Below, piece by piece: positions 44,941-55,196 of a stretch of 64,000 nt of DNA. Every line of letters begins with the position of its first letter. Position 1 is the stretch's first letter. The notes below the pieces were generated by a model. The model ran no database searches. It worked only from the letters and a program-made list of their open reading frames with translations, and was not told the origin of the DNA. Position numbers and translations under genes: made by a program. The stretch is from Sphingobacteriales bacterium (lineage in GTDB: Bacteria; Bacteroidota; Bacteroidia; Chitinophagales; UBA2359): contig CP064999.1 of NCBI GenBank assembly GCA_016700115.1, positions 1,364,001 through 1,428,000 of the forward strand. The letters are read 5' to 3'.

Positions 44941-47900
44941 ATGAAAAAGACACTAACTTTAATGAGTCCGACCTGCCGACGAAATTGTTTTAATTCAATC
45001 CGATTCCTCATTTTGTTATTGATTTTGCCCAATTTATTTATAAGAGCGCAAGAGAGTGGATATTGTTATACTACACCATCATTATCCAATTATTTGGAAA
45101 CAATAAGTACTTCTACACCACCTGCGAGCATCCAGCAATCTGCCTATACTTTTCGTATTTATGTTCATATTATAAGAAATAACGACGGCACGGGAGGGAG
45201 GTCTGTTAAAGATGTAAAAAGCGCAGTAGAAAAGCTGAACGAAGACTTTAGCCCTCACAATATTCAATTCGATTTGTCCTGCATAGAATATCTGGATAAC
45301 AACATATTTTTCAATATTCCGGAATTGTTGCCTTGCGATGAATCTAATGTTTGGATACTTGTACTTGGACTGTATCCGATTTTCTTACAAAATACTCATA
45401 CTGACGGGCTGGACATATATTTATTGCCAGAAAGCAGCAATTTTAAGGGCGGATTGGCAAATGGTGTTCCTGGGACAGCTTTTGTTGTTGGAGGAACAAC
45501 TTCTATGGACAATGTTGATGTAGGCTTATCGAGTGCGCTCTCTCATGAAATGGGGCATTGTTTGGGTTTGTTTCATACTTTTCATGGCTCTATAGCTGAA
45601 CCTTATGGATGTCCGGAATTAGTTAACCAACCTATTTCTTCCTTATATTGTCAACCCGATGTTGTTGAGCCAAACTGTTGTGACTGTGGAGATTATGTTT
45701 GCGACACACCGGCAGATCCATTCTTAGGGTTTAATGTAGATCTTGTAACCTGTAATTGGCTCGAGCCTGTAACTTTTTGCGATGGTAGCACAGTACCAAT
45801 TCAAGATGCAGAGGGCAACTATTATAGTCCTTCAACTACAAACATAATGGCTTATTCCCCTATCTCTTGTTATGAAGGTTTTACATTAGGGCAAGAAATA
45901 CGGATGAAGATGCACATTTTGTATAATCCTGACTTACAGGCAAGATTAACGAACTCCCCGCAGCAAAACCTGCTTGTTGATGATAATTGGGATATAGTTT
46001 GGAACACCCCTACGAGAGTGTTTGAAACAATTAATATTCTCGCAGGAAGCACATTAACTATACAGAACACAAACGTTGTATTTGAGGGTGATGATGCCGG
46101 CCTTCTTGTCATGCCTGGAGGGAAACTATTAGTTTCAAATTCTACTTTATCAAATGACATTTGCTTAAACACTCACTGGAAAGGCATTCAAGTCTTGGGC
46201 AACCCCGACGAACCGCACCCCGCCGAGCCATTCAACCCGCAGACTGGTACAGCACTATCGCATGGGATTGCATACCTATACAACAACACCAAAATAGAAA
46301 ACGCCAGAATAGGCGTAGCAACTGCTATGTTGGACAATGAGGACAAGATAATTGCCAATACAGGCGGTATCGTATGGGCAGAGGGCAATACCTTGTTTAA
46401 AAACAACCAAGTGGGAACCCTGATTGCAAACCCGAACAATGCCCTTTTGCGCATCAGCCGCATGCAAAATTGCCGTTTTGAAACTACAGACGACTATATA
46501 GAAGGTAGTATCGGCATATACGGAAACGGACGACCGGTAGGCATAGTAAGCAGAGGCGGCAAACTTTCTGCGGTCATAAAAAACAATGTTTTTATCAATT
46601 TACAAAGCACGATTGAAACAAAAGAACGAGGTATTGGTATATATAATGCCAGTACAGGTATGCGGATAGGAGAACCCGGTGCCGGCAATCGTTTTGAAAA
46701 TCTGTATAAAGGAATTGACTATTACGCCGGACCTTCATTGATTTCTGTCATTAGCATAAATAGCAATGAATTTATACATACAAACAAAGAGGTTACTTTA
46801 AACGGAGGCATTTTTGCCCAAATAGAGAACAACCATTTTGATGTAACCCACTTTGGCAATAACATTGATGCAGGTTATGGCATTTTTACAGAGCGTGCAA
46901 GCGGTTTTTATATCGGCAATAATTTGTTTACCTGCTCCGATGATTCTCCAAATCTAAACATTGCCCTTGAACTGCGCAGAGATATTAATTTTGCCGCAGG
47001 CAAGGTTTCTGATAACAATTTTGAGGGCACATTTGCCGCAGCAAATATATTTTCGGGCAAAAACCCCAATCTCACTATAGATTGCAACCAATATAACTAC
47101 CCCATAAATTATGATTGGCTTATCATTCCCATTATCTCCGACGACTATCTCAACAATCAGGGAATTTGCAACGAAATTGCTCCCGAATTAGCCCGCCGCA
47201 ACAGCTTTAAACCTGATGCAAACGGTACAATATACGTTAATATATACAATGCCGGCAACACCAACTTTACTTACAGAGCACAAAGCCCGCTATTTGTACC
47301 AGGTACCAATATAGAACTCCCCGGTGAAGTAGATGCAGATGAGTGTTTCCCGTCTCTACAACCCACTCATTGTGCTTATGATAATCCCTGCAACCCAGAC
47401 TGTTTGCGGCAACTACTCAACCAAACCACTGATACCGATGAGCAAATGCGCTATTTTACAGCTTTAATGCAGGAACAATTGAGTTTACAACAAATTGCCG
47501 AGGCAAAAAGCGATTTGGAAAACCTCCTTAAGATTGAGGCTACCAAAATGCTTGCAGCAACCTATGTTGATGAAGCCGACAGTATAAATTCAATGCTCAA
47601 GCTTGCCGAAATTCCACTAACAACAACCGAAAATATTGAGTTTGTAACGCTGTATTTGGAAATACTAAGCGGAATACAACCTCCGGCCGGCCCGGGCAAA
47701 ACCATGGAGCCGCAAGAAAGCCTAATTCGTAGTATGGCAAATAATTCCAACTGCACACAGAATGTTTTGGCACAGAACCTGCAGGCATTCTATTACGCTG
47801 AACCTTTTGATAAAAAACCATCAGAGCCACCGCAAACAAAATTAAATACCAATACCGCGGCTTACGGCATACAGTTATATCCTAACCCCGCCAAAAACGA

Positions 47901-48108
47901 AGTACAGGTTGCCCTATACATTCCCGAAATGCTTAGTGGCACAAAACTATATGTTTCTGATATGCAGGGCAGACTAATAGACCAATTGACAGTAAACCAC
48001 ACAATATTTACGCTCCAAACAACAAACTACCCTAACGGTTTTTACTTGCTATACGTTAAAACAACAAGTGGCAAAGTTTATACCCAGAAATTAGCGGTCA
48101 TCCACTAA
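44941..48108 (+). CDS. Secreted M43 (pappalysin-type) metalloprotease with T9SS domain
   Basis: The 1055-aa protein has a signal peptide (RFLILLLILPNLFIRAQ). Its zinc protease domain carries SHEMGHCLGLFHTFHG with zinc ligands H202, H206 and H212 and the catalytic E203. A Met-turn NIMAYSPISCYEG lies near residue 302. These are M43 family features (pappalysin, ulilysin). A parallel beta-helix spans about residues 360-770, with NNTKIENARIGVATA and NRFENLYKGI turns. Then come a helical stretch (TDEQMRYFTALMQEQLSLQQ) and the T9SS type A sorting domain (YPNPAKNEVQVALY ... KLAVIH). It forms a pair with the 515-aa T9SS gene downstream. A similar C-terminus starts a second, inverted pair at 63670. Confidence 0.88.
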   Translation: MKKTLTLMSPTCRRNCFNSIRFLILLLILPNLFIRAQESGYCYTTPSLSNYLETISTSTPPASIQQSAYTFRIYVHIIRNNDGTGGRSVKDVKSAVEKLNEDFSPHNIQFDLSCIEYLDNNIFFNIPELLPCDESNVWILVLGLYPIFLQNTHTDGLDIYLLPESSNFKGGLANGVPGTAFVVGGTTSMDNVDVGLSSALSHEMGHCLGLFHTFHGSIAEPYGCPELVNQPISSLYCQPDVVEPNCCDCGDYVCDTPADPFLGFNVDLVTCNWLEPVTFCDGSTVPIQDAEGNYYSPSTTNIMAYSPISCYEGFTLGQEIRMKMHILYNPDLQARLTNSPQQNLLVDDNWDIVWNTPTRVFETINILAGSTLTIQNTNVVFEGDDAGLLVMPGGKLLVSNSTLSNDICLNTHWKGIQVLGNPDEPHPAEPFNPQTGTALSHGIAYLYNNTKIENARIGVATAMLDNEDKIIANTGGIVWAEGNTLFKNNQVGTLIANPNNALLRISRMQNCRFETTDDYIEGSIGIYGNGRPVGIVSRGGKLSAVIKNNVFINLQSTIETKERGIGIYNASTGMRIGEPGAGNRFENLYKGIDYYAGPSLISVISINSNEFIHTNKEVTLNGGIFAQIENNHFDVTHFGNNIDAGYGIFTERASGFYIGNNLFTCSDDSPNLNIALELRRDINFAAGKVSDNNFEGTFAAANIFSGKNPNLTIDCNQYNYPINYDWLIIPIISDDYLNNQGICNEIAPELARRNSFKPDANGTIYVNIYNAGNTNFTYRAQSPLFVPGTNIELPGEVDADECFPSLQPTHCAYDNPCNPDCLRQLLNQTTDTDEQMRYFTALMQEQLSLQQIAEAKSDLENLLKIEATKMLAATYVDEADSINSMLKLAEIPLTTTENIEFVTLYLEILSGIQPPAGPGKTMEPQESLIRSMANNSNCTQNVLAQNLQAFYYAEPFDKKPSEPPQTKLNTNTAAYGIQLYPNPAKNEVQVALYIPEMLSGTKLYVSDMQGRLIDQLTVNHTIFTLQTTNYPNGFYLLYVKTTSGKVYTQKLAVIH

Positions 48109-48117
48109 AGTTTGCTT

Positions 48118-48164
48118 AAGACTTGTTTGCCTAAACATTATGTTTGTTTTGGTAAACAGGTCTT
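48118..48164 (+). terminator. Hairpin with T-run after the M43 protease gene
   Basis: AAGACTTGTTTGCC pairs with GGTAAACAGGTCTT (two G-U pairs) and is followed by TTTT. It separates the M43 gene from the 515-aa T9SS gene. The word CTTGTTTGCCT recurs in the hairpin at 63616-63655 between the inverted paralogous pair. Confidence 0.65.
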
Positions 48165-48200
48165 TTATGTTTTCGTAACACTCTCAAAAGCGAAATACTA

Positions 48201-49748
48201 ATGAAAAATATAATTACATCATTAATACTCACCGTTTGTTGTTTTTACCTTGATATAAACGCTCAACAGGTTTATTTTAACAGGGTCTTTTATACCGATA
48301 CCACCAGTATGCTATCTGTGGCAGTAAAGCCTGTTGCAGATGGTTATTTGGTTGTGGGAGGATTTAATGCTCCTAATAATTACTCCGCCACTTATCTACG
48401 CAAAATCAATTTATATGGAGAAACTGAGTGGTTAGAAATATTGAATGGAGCAGTGCAGAACAGTGCTATCTTTTTTGGGAATAGCTTTGTCGTTTCTAAT
48501 GATGGTAATTATTTCATAGGAGCAGAAAGAGGAACAACAGATACGTTGTCCGATTTTGTGTTAATGAAGTTGGACCAATATGGCAATGTTTATTGGAAAA
48601 AGCAGTATGGAACTCCCACTTCAGTAGAAACCGGCACACAAGTATTGGTGCAAAGTGATAATACTTGTTTGATTGTGGGCGGTAAACAAGAGTACTACAA
48701 TAACAATACAACTTTCGGACCAAGTCAATTTTATATAGTGAAAGTAGATTCAATTGGCAATTTGTTGTGGGATTCATCATACGGTACTAATGCAGTTCTC
48801 CTGTATGCCGAACAAACGCAAGACGGGGGATATGTTTTATCAGGCTACAGGTACAGCAATAGTACAGGCTACGATATGTATGTTGTTAAAACAGACAGCT
48901 TTGGCACAATGCAATGGCAAAGAACTTATGGTACTAACGAAAATGACGGTGGGTGTTATGTATTTCAATTAGCGGATAGTAACTTAATATTAATGGGATT
49001 GATAAAAAGCAACATTCCCGATAAAAATGGATTCTATATAGCCAAACTAAATGCTACTAACGGAGCAATCGTTGGGCAAGCCAAAACGCACCTGAAAAAT
49101 AATTATTATACTCCACACATGTTTAACTATTCTCCCGAAACAGGTATTATAAGAGTTGTTACCACCGGCTTTTACCCGCTTCCCTTATGGGAGGTAGCCA
49201 TTACCGCCATTTCAACTGACGGCGATATACTATGGGAAACCCCTATCAGCAGTGGTTTATCACCCACAGAAGATTACATCAGAGATATAGAACCCACATC
49301 CGATGGGGGGTATGTTTTGACAGGTTTCAACTATGCTTCTCCCGCAAGCAGTTGGGTGCTAAAAACAGATAGTCTTGGTCAGAGTTGTGGAGCGGCACCT
49401 TGTGATAGCGTTGTATATACTGTTAGCACTTCGCCTCCAAATACTCCAACAACATCCAGCGTCACGCTACACCCCAACCCTGCCCGTGGCAGTACCACCA
49501 TATACTACTCCCTTCCCCCGCAGTTGCCTTTCGGGGTAGTGGAGTTGTACGATTTGCAGGGGCAAAAAGTGCGTTATCAGGTGTTGCCGGCGGGTAGTTC
49601 GTCCCTACCCCTAAATCCCCTGAAGGGGACTTTTACGCAGACCCTCGATTTATCGGGGTTGCCTTCGGGCATGTACGTATGGCGGTTGTCGTTTCCCGGA
49701 GGGTATGAGCGGTACGAGGCAAGCGGGAAGATAATTGTTAATGATTAG
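48201..49748 (+). CDS. Secreted T9SS type A sorting-domain protein (515 aa)
   Basis: The protein has a signal peptide (MKNIITSLILTVCCFYLDINA) and a single beta-propeller-like repeat domain with recurring DGGYVLSGY, DGGYVLTGF and SNDGNYFIGAERGT motifs. The T9SS sorting domain has LHPNPARGSTTIYYSLPPQL, VELYDLQGQKV and LSGLPSGMYVWRL. It is a paralog of the 61991-63577 gene, which shares the propeller and sorting domains closely, and more distantly of the 586-aa class. An in-frame palindromic element at 49607-49631 encodes LPLNPLKGTFTQ. The ligand is unknown. Confidence 0.9.
   Translation: MKNIITSLILTVCCFYLDINAQQVYFNRVFYTDTTSMLSVAVKPVADGYLVVGGFNAPNNYSATYLRKINLYGETEWLEILNGAVQNSAIFFGNSFVVSNDGNYFIGAERGTTDTLSDFVLMKLDQYGNVYWKKQYGTPTSVETGTQVLVQSDNTCLIVGGKQEYYNNNTTFGPSQFYIVKVDSIGNLLWDSSYGTNAVLLYAEQTQDGGYVLSGYRYSNSTGYDMYVVKTDSFGTMQWQRTYGTNENDGGCYVFQLADSNLILMGLIKSNIPDKNGFYIAKLNATNGAIVGQAKTHLKNNYYTPHMFNYSPETGIIRVVTTGFYPLPLWEVAITAISTDGDILWETPISSGLSPTEDYIRDIEPTSDGGYVLTGFNYASPASSWVLKTDSLGQSCGAAPCDSVVYTVSTSPPNTPTTSSVTLHPNPARGSTTIYYSLPPQLPFGVVELYDLQGQKVRYQVLPAGSSSLPLNPLKGTFTQTLDLSGLPSGMYVWRLSFPGGYERYEASGKIIVND
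49607..49631. repeat. In-frame palindromic element inside T9SS gene
   Basis: CCCCTAAATCCCCTGAAGGG plus GACTT is read here on the plus strand as LNPLKGTF. It is the identical DNA element to 5806-5830, which is read from the opposite strand. Confidence 0.85.
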
Positions 49749-49821
49749 TGGTGAATGGTCTGTGCCTTCGGTAACGTTGTTTCTGTCCAACATAAAAGGT
49801 TGGTTTTAGAGACTTGCCCTT

Positions 49822-50817
49822 TTATGAACTATGAATGGCCAAAAATTCCTTACATATTCTTGATACAGATTCTTCTACGGGAGTGTATGAATAAGGAATG
49901 GCTGCTAAAAGTTTGCCGTTTTGGTAATAGTATCGGTGTTGCGACATCCGGGCTGTTTCTTTAGTTACAAGGGGAGAAGTTTGGGTGAAAAACCCTTTCA
50001 AGGCTTCTAATCGCCATCCGATTTCGGCCATCAGGGGAGTAATCGGGCGGGTTGGTTCGGGTTTATTGAGATAACGGGCAACCATCGCAAAAAAGTCGAG
50101 ATAGCTGAGGTTGTCAGCATTTACAATAAACCGCTCCCCATGAACGGGGCTGTTCATCAGTTCAACCATCAGATTCACCAAATCTGTTACATCCACAAAT
50201 CCTGTTCCGCCTTTGGGGTAAAACTTCAGCCCTTCCCAAACCTGAGTAAACAAACGACAGGATCCGGTTGACCATTCCCCCTCCCCTATGATAACCGAAG
50301 GATTGACAATCACTGCGTTAAGCCCTTCTGCAATACCCCGCCACACTTCGCGCTCTGCATAATATTTGCTGATGGCATATTGCGTGTTGATGGGGCTTTC
50401 TTCCCATTGTGTTGTTTCATCCACATGCGGTTGGTTCAGTTTGCGCCCCAGTGCAGCAATAGAACTGACATGCAACAGTTTTTCAACACCCCGTTCCAAA
50501 GCCATATTCACCACATTGGCGGTTCCTTCCACATTCACCTTGCGAAGTTCTTCCCTTTTGGAAGGGCTAAAAGTTACGATTGCCGCACAATGATAGACTG
50601 ATTTAACTCCCGACATGGCATCGTAAAGCCCTTGTGCATCTAAAATATCACAATCTACCCAGTCAATTTTTCCGGCAATATCACTCACCCAATACAGGTT
50701 GTTGTCTGCCCTTTTCGTGGCACGAACAGCAAAACCCCGGTGAACAAGCAATTTCAATAAATGACTGCCGACAAAACCGGTGCCTCCGGTTACAAGAATG
50801 GTGGGTGAGTGGTTCAT
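49822..50817 (-). CDS. NAD(P)-dependent epimerase/dehydratase (extended SDR)
   Basis: The 331-aa protein has the Rossmann glycine motif ILVTGGTGFVGSHLL, VYHCAAIVTFSP, a serine in LLHVSSIAALGR and the catalytic YxxxK in TQYAISKYYAE. The closest resemblance is to dihydroflavonol-4-reductase/HpnA-like SDRs (VIVNPSVIIGEGEW, VNGTxNV-type VNVEGTANVVNMAL). The substrate, possibly a nucleotide sugar, sterol or ketone, is unknown. It converges with the T9SS gene at 48201 and is followed on the minus strand by no obvious operon partner. Confidence 0.9.
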   Translation of the reverse strand: MNHSPTILVTGGTGFVGSHLLKLLVHRGFAVRATKRADNNLYWVSDIAGKIDWVDCDILDAQGLYDAMSGVKSVYHCAAIVTFSPSKREELRKVNVEGTANVVNMALERGVEKLLHVSSIAALGRKLNQPHVDETTQWEESPINTQYAISKYYAEREVWRGIAEGLNAVIVNPSVIIGEGEWSTGSCRLFTQVWEGLKFYPKGGTGFVDVTDLVNLMVELMNSPVHGERFIVNADNLSYLDFFAMVARYLNKPEPTRPITPLMAEIGWRLEALKGFFTQTSPLVTKETARMSQHRYYYQNGKLLAAIPYSYTPVEESVSRICKEFLAIHSS

Positions 50818-50984
50818 AAGTTGTTAGAGACAAGTTTAATTGCAATACTTCTACACCTCAATAAAAAGCTTGATTATTTAAAGTAATTGATGAAACGCGT
50901 TATTTTTCTTGACTTTTTAATCTCGAAATATAGTTTTTTCAGTAATTCAAACTATGAAAAAAAATACTTTTCTAATTCAAAACA

Positions 50985-52406
50985 CTAACTTTCAGGATCT
51001 GGAATATCAATTTCAGTGATTGTATTAAGTTCTTCTCTTGTTGGCTTTGACTTAGGATCATTCATAACTCGATTTCCTAAATTTTTTTCAACTATATCAA
51101 AAAGATTTCTTATCCCTCTTGCATTGTTATTCGAATAATCTTGTTTTTCAATGTAAAATAGTAGTTTAGATGCAGCACCGCTACTAATTTGGTATCCTTT
51201 ATCTGTACACATCTTTAAAAAAACCTTATGTAGTTCTTCTTTCGTATAATCTACAAAATGAATTTTTGTGGGTAACCGAGATTCTAAACCGGGATTAGAT
51301 TCCAAAAATACTTTCATCTTATCCGGATAACCTGCTACAATTACTACAATCTGCTCCCTATAATTTTCCATTAATGCAACTAAAGTATTTATAACTTCAA
51401 GACCAAAATCCTGTTCTACTCCAGGATAATAAAGAGAGTATGCTTCGTCAATAAACAGAACACCTCCTAACGCTTCTTCAAATTTTTTCTTAGTTTGAGG
51501 AGCAGTTTGTCCTACAAATTGGCCAACTAAATCGCCCCTTGTTACCTCTATCAAATGTCCTTTGGTGAGCAATCCAATATCTTTATATATTCTACTAATA
51601 AGTCTGGCAACCGTTGTTTTGCCCGTACCAGGATTTCCTGTAAAAACTAAGTGTAATGTAGATGGGCTTACTAAATGTCCAGCATCTAAACGAGCTTTCC
51701 TAAATTTAACAAAATTTATTAGCGATTTAATTTCTTCTTTAACAGAATTTATTCCAATCAATTTGATTAACTCATCAAATGCTGAAGATTGAATTTTTGG
51801 TACTATTGTATCTGCAATAAAAGTTACTGTTCCTGGTATAACTTGTTCTTCAATTTCCCTCCATCTTTTAAAATCTTTAGCCCTTTTGCAGAATTTATAA
51901 GCTTCGTAAATTCTGCGAACAAGATTATTTTCCTTAGTATATTTATGCCAATGTCTAAAAGCGCTTTTAGAATCATAAATCTTAATGTCTTCATCTTCAT
52001 CTTCAAAATCTAAATTCTCAACAGTATAATTAATAAAACCTGCATCTTCATCATCTTCATCATATTCATCATATTCATACCAAGCGTTTGGAAGTTTTAT
52101 CTTCCAATTTCCAATTTCATTCGCTGTTAGCTTTTCATTTAATTCTAGTGTTTTGGATTCCAAAATATTAACAAAAAAAATCTTTTGCACAGTTGTTCTG
52201 TTTCTATTGTCTAAACCAATAGCAACTAATGCAAATGCAAAATCTTCAGCAAACTCTGAAGTTTCATCTAAATAATAATCAAAATCATCTAACGTTTCAT
52301 AGTCGCCGTCTTGATGTATTCCTATACATTCATAAGTAGCACTTTTTGTGCCTTCGGGAACTTCAACTATAATTTTCGCCCTTCCAATTTTAACTTCTGT
52401 TTCCAT
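50985..52406 (-). CDS. CbxX/EccA-type AAA ATPase with novel N-terminal domain
   Basis: The 473-aa protein carries a CbbX/CfqX-type AAA+ module in its C-terminal half: LVFTGNPGTGKTTVARLISR (Walker A), GGVLFIDEAYSLYYPGVEQD (Walker B), VIVAGYPDKMKVFLESNPGL and NNARGIRNLFDIVEKNL. Such ATPases remodel partner complexes in Rubisco activation, type VII secretion and other systems. The N-terminal 190 residues have no domain I know. They include a very acidic run (YDEYDEDDEDAG and DFEDEDEDIKIYD) and a beta-rich opening (MTETEVKIG-like start, VEVPEGTKSATYECIG). The gene is markedly AT-rich and stands alone, suggesting acquisition. Confidence 0.82.
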   Translation of the reverse strand: METEVKIGRAKIIVEVPEGTKSATYECIGIHQDGDYETLDDFDYYLDETSEFAEDFAFALVAIGLDNRNRTTVQKIFFVNILESKTLELNEKLTANEIGNWKIKLPNAWYEYDEYDEDDEDAGFINYTVENLDFEDEDEDIKIYDSKSAFRHWHKYTKENNLVRRIYEAYKFCKRAKDFKRWREIEEQVIPGTVTFIADTIVPKIQSSAFDELIKLIGINSVKEEIKSLINFVKFRKARLDAGHLVSPSTLHLVFTGNPGTGKTTVARLISRIYKDIGLLTKGHLIEVTRGDLVGQFVGQTAPQTKKKFEEALGGVLFIDEAYSLYYPGVEQDFGLEVINTLVALMENYREQIVVIVAGYPDKMKVFLESNPGLESRLPTKIHFVDYTKEELHKVFLKMCTDKGYQISSGAASKLLFYIEKQDYSNNNARGIRNLFDIVEKNLGNRVMNDPKSKPTREELNTITEIDIPDPES

Positions 52407-52706
52407 TTTTGATGATATTTTTTGTTTAAAGTTCAGATTGAATATTCCTTATTAGTTAAATATAAAATTACCATATAAAGATTTGGAGTGCTTTAAATAA
52501 ACTGCATTTTGAATTCAATCAATTGGTTTTCTGTTTAATGCATCCTTCAAAACCTTTTTCAACTCATTTAAGCAAATAAAACATTTAAGAATAACAACCC
52601 AATTACTAGATTATAGGGTTGTCATATATATTTTAGGTTACAAAAATAGTAATAATTTATTCAAGGTAAGGCGAATCAAAATTCCGAAAAATATATTTCA
52701 AGCCTA
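52407..52706. other. AT-rich intergenic gap, no gene seen
   Basis: The gap between gldG (downstream end) and the AAA ATPase start contains no convincing ORF, RNA or hairpin. It should hold the ATPase promoter, but I do not see a clear TAnnTTTG box. Confidence 0.4.
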
Positions 52707-54422
52707 CTACTCATACTTCCATTTACGCAAAAGGCTATATCCCAATCCAAATAAGACGACGATGAGCAAGGGTAACACTAAATTCAATACTTGCCATTGC
52801 AATTTGCTTTCTTTAACCCGCGGTTTGTCGAGTAAACGGAGTTTAATATCTTTGTTTCGTGCGCTGATAATGCCGTTTTCATCGTTCAGCCATTCTATGG
52901 CATTGATAATCAGGTCTTTGTTGGCAAAGGTTTCTCCGGTGTATTTATAATAGCCCAAAGGACTTGTTTGCCCTCGTTTTTCATCAAAGTCGTTTCGGAT
53001 AATATCTCCGTCAGAAATTACAATCATTTTGTTGTAGTCGCTTTCTTCGCGGTACGAAACATCGGGCAGGGTATCAATCATAGCAAGAGTAGCCGGGTCG
53101 AGCCTGTTTTTAAACAACGAAGGGAACTTGCCCTCGATGGCCACGGCTACGGGTTTGTTGCCGGCATTAAATTCTTCAGGGTTGGGCTTGGTTCGCACCG
53201 TATTCACATCCACCTGAACCGGCGTAACATTGGCACGGCTATAAGGCGAGGTACTCATTAAAACCGTTTTTGTCAGTTCGCTTTTACGGGTATCAATGGT
53301 GTCAATGGTGCCGGCAAATTGCATCATGACGGCACTCATATTTTTAGTAACCGGATGCAGGTTGTTGGTTTCGGTAATAACCGGAAAATACGTCCATGGA
53401 AATAGTTCCAACTGAGAGGCATTGCCAAAAGCATCCCTGCCAACGGCAAGCGGTATTTTGGAACATTGCAGGTCTTGAACTAAGTCGAAGTTGACCCGCA
53501 CTCCATATTTGAACAACTGGTCTTCTAAGTTCAGTCCATAATCGAGGGCTATAAACGAGCCGTTGTTGGTTTGCAGGCTATCTAAGGAGGTGTTCAGGTT
53601 TTCGACCAACCACAATACTTTACCTCCGTTCATGATGTACTGGTCAATTTTAAACTTATGTACCTCTTCAAACTTTTTGGTTGGCTTGGCAATCACTACT
53701 GCCCAGAATTTTGGAGGAATGTAGAGGTTTTTGGTAATGTCCAAACGCTGCAACTGATAGTAGTTCGACAAAGAAACCATCACGTCCCGAACCTCGTCAA
53801 GCGGCAATTCGCCATGCCCTTCCAAAAAAGCGATACTTGGTTTGGTGTTGCGTTGCAGTTTTTGAATGGTATTGGCCAAGTTATATTCTAACAGAGCAAT
53901 GGAATTGTTCAGGGTTTCTTCTGCGCCGGTGTTGAGTTGCTGCTGCAACAGGTTGGCGGGCAATTCGCGACCTTTGTAAAACAACATCGCCCCCGGGAAA
54001 ATGATTTTTTCAGAATATTCGTCTTTGTTTTCAATAAGCCTGCGCGGTTCAAGGCCTTTTTCAGATAACTGGTTGAAAATTTCTTCCCGCTGTTTTACAT
54101 CGGTTATGCCTTCAAATGGGTCAACAAAATCAAATTCCACCATATTGCCGGAATACGATCTGAACTCCTGAAGCATGTCCAAAGTGGCATTTCTCAATCG
54201 TTTGAATCCTGAAGGAAACTCTCCCTGCAAAAAAACTTTTACATAGACCACATCATCAATGTTTCGCAACATTTTTTTGGTAGCAGGAGTCAATGTAAAC
54301 CGTTTTTCGGTGGTCAAATCAACCCGGAAATAAAAATAGGCGGCAACAATATTGAGCAGCAGCAGAATTGCCGCTAAAACACCGAACTGAATAAAGGATT
54401 GAAATTTTTTATTTTTAGACAT
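52707..54422 (-). CDS. gldG: Gliding motility ABC transporter substrate-binding protein GldG
   Basis: The 571-aa protein is an ABC-type periplasmic protein of the DUF4350/Gld-Abc type. It has an N-terminal helix (FGVLAAILLLLNIVAAYFYF), the conserved DLTTEKRFTLTPATKKMLR segment, VYVKVFLQGEFPSGFKRLRN and IAFLEGHGELPLDEVRDVM, and a C-terminal helix (LQWQVLNLVLPLLIVVLFGL before GYSLLRKWKYE). These are GldG hallmarks. With GldF and GldA it forms an ABC transporter required for gliding in Flavobacterium; gldA is not in the window. It starts 42 bp after gldF, in the same operon. This supports the Bacteroidota assignment. Confidence 0.93.
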   Translation of the reverse strand: MSKNKKFQSFIQFGVLAAILLLLNIVAAYFYFRVDLTTEKRFTLTPATKKMLRNIDDVVYVKVFLQGEFPSGFKRLRNATLDMLQEFRSYSGNMVEFDFVDPFEGITDVKQREEIFNQLSEKGLEPRRLIENKDEYSEKIIFPGAMLFYKGRELPANLLQQQLNTGAEETLNNSIALLEYNLANTIQKLQRNTKPSIAFLEGHGELPLDEVRDVMVSLSNYYQLQRLDITKNLYIPPKFWAVVIAKPTKKFEEVHKFKIDQYIMNGGKVLWLVENLNTSLDSLQTNNGSFIALDYGLNLEDQLFKYGVRVNFDLVQDLQCSKIPLAVGRDAFGNASQLELFPWTYFPVITETNNLHPVTKNMSAVMMQFAGTIDTIDTRKSELTKTVLMSTSPYSRANVTPVQVDVNTVRTKPNPEEFNAGNKPVAVAIEGKFPSLFKNRLDPATLAMIDTLPDVSYREESDYNKMIVISDGDIIRNDFDEKRGQTSPLGYYKYTGETFANKDLIINAIEWLNDENGIISARNKDIKLRLLDKPRVKESKLQWQVLNLVLPLLIVVLFGLGYSLLRKWKYE

Positions 54423-54464
54423 ATCTGTCGTTGAGGCAAGGTGAATGGATCTGCTGTTGGGGGA

Positions 54465-55196
54465 TTACCATTTCCGGCTTTCGACCACCAACCGGGTCAG
54501 AATTAAGAACAAGGTGATAAACGAACCAAAATAGACAACATCGCGAAAATCAATGACTCCCCGGCTAAGCGACTGATAGTGTGCATTGATTCCGATTTGT
54601 TCTACTATATCGTCAATTTTGGCATAAAACACATTGAGTTTGCTCAAATAATCAAAACTTTGGTAGAACAAAAAACACAGGAATACCGCTAACAAAAATG
54701 CAACTATCTGATTGCTGCTGAGAGAAGATGCAAAAACTCCGATTGCTGCAAAAGCCGCACCCAAAAGCAACAGACCGATATAAGACCCCCAGGTAGCACC
54801 TGAATCAATATTGCCGGGAGGCAACCCAAGCCGGTAAATGGTGTAATAGTAAACTAAAGTAGGCAACAAGGCAAACAAGACCAAAAACAAAGCTGCCAGA
54901 TATTTACCCAGAATAATCTGCATATCGGTAACCGGACGGGTCGCCAAAATTTCATAAGTACCGCTTTTAAACTCTTCAGAAAACGACCGCATGGTGATGG
55001 CGGGTATTAAAAACATAAAAATCCAGGGTGCGGTAAAAAACAAAGGTTCGAGTGTGGCATATCCATAATCCGGAAGGTTTGAATCGGGGAAAACCCATAA
55101 AAACAATCCGGTAGTGAGCAAAAATACCACCAATGCCAGATAGCCAATAAGGGAACTGAAAAAAGTATTGATTTCTTTGACAAACAAGGTGAGCAT
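54465..55196 (-). CDS. gldF: Gliding motility ABC transporter permease GldF
   Basis: The 243-aa ABC-2 type permease has six membrane helices: FFSSLIGYLALVVFLLTTGL, LFFTAPWIFMFLIPAITMRS, YLAALFLVLFALLPTLVYYY, YIGLLLLGAAFAAIGVFASS, IVAFLLAVFLCFLFYQSFDY, and VVYFGSFITLFLILTRLVVE. The loop RSFSEEFKSGTYEILATRPV is typical of ABC-2 permeases. Length and pairing with GldG identify GldF. It is the first gene of the gldFG operon. Its promoter must lie in the gap upstream of 55196. Confidence 0.94.
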   Translation of the reverse strand: MLTLFVKEINTFFSSLIGYLALVVFLLTTGLFLWVFPDSNLPDYGYATLEPLFFTAPWIFMFLIPAITMRSFSEEFKSGTYEILATRPVTDMQIILGKYLAALFLVLFALLPTLVYYYTIYRLGLPPGNIDSGATWGSYIGLLLLGAAFAAIGVFASSLSSNQIVAFLLAVFLCFLFYQSFDYLSKLNVFYAKIDDIVEQIGINAHYQSLSRGVIDFRDVVYFGSFITLFLILTRLVVESRKW

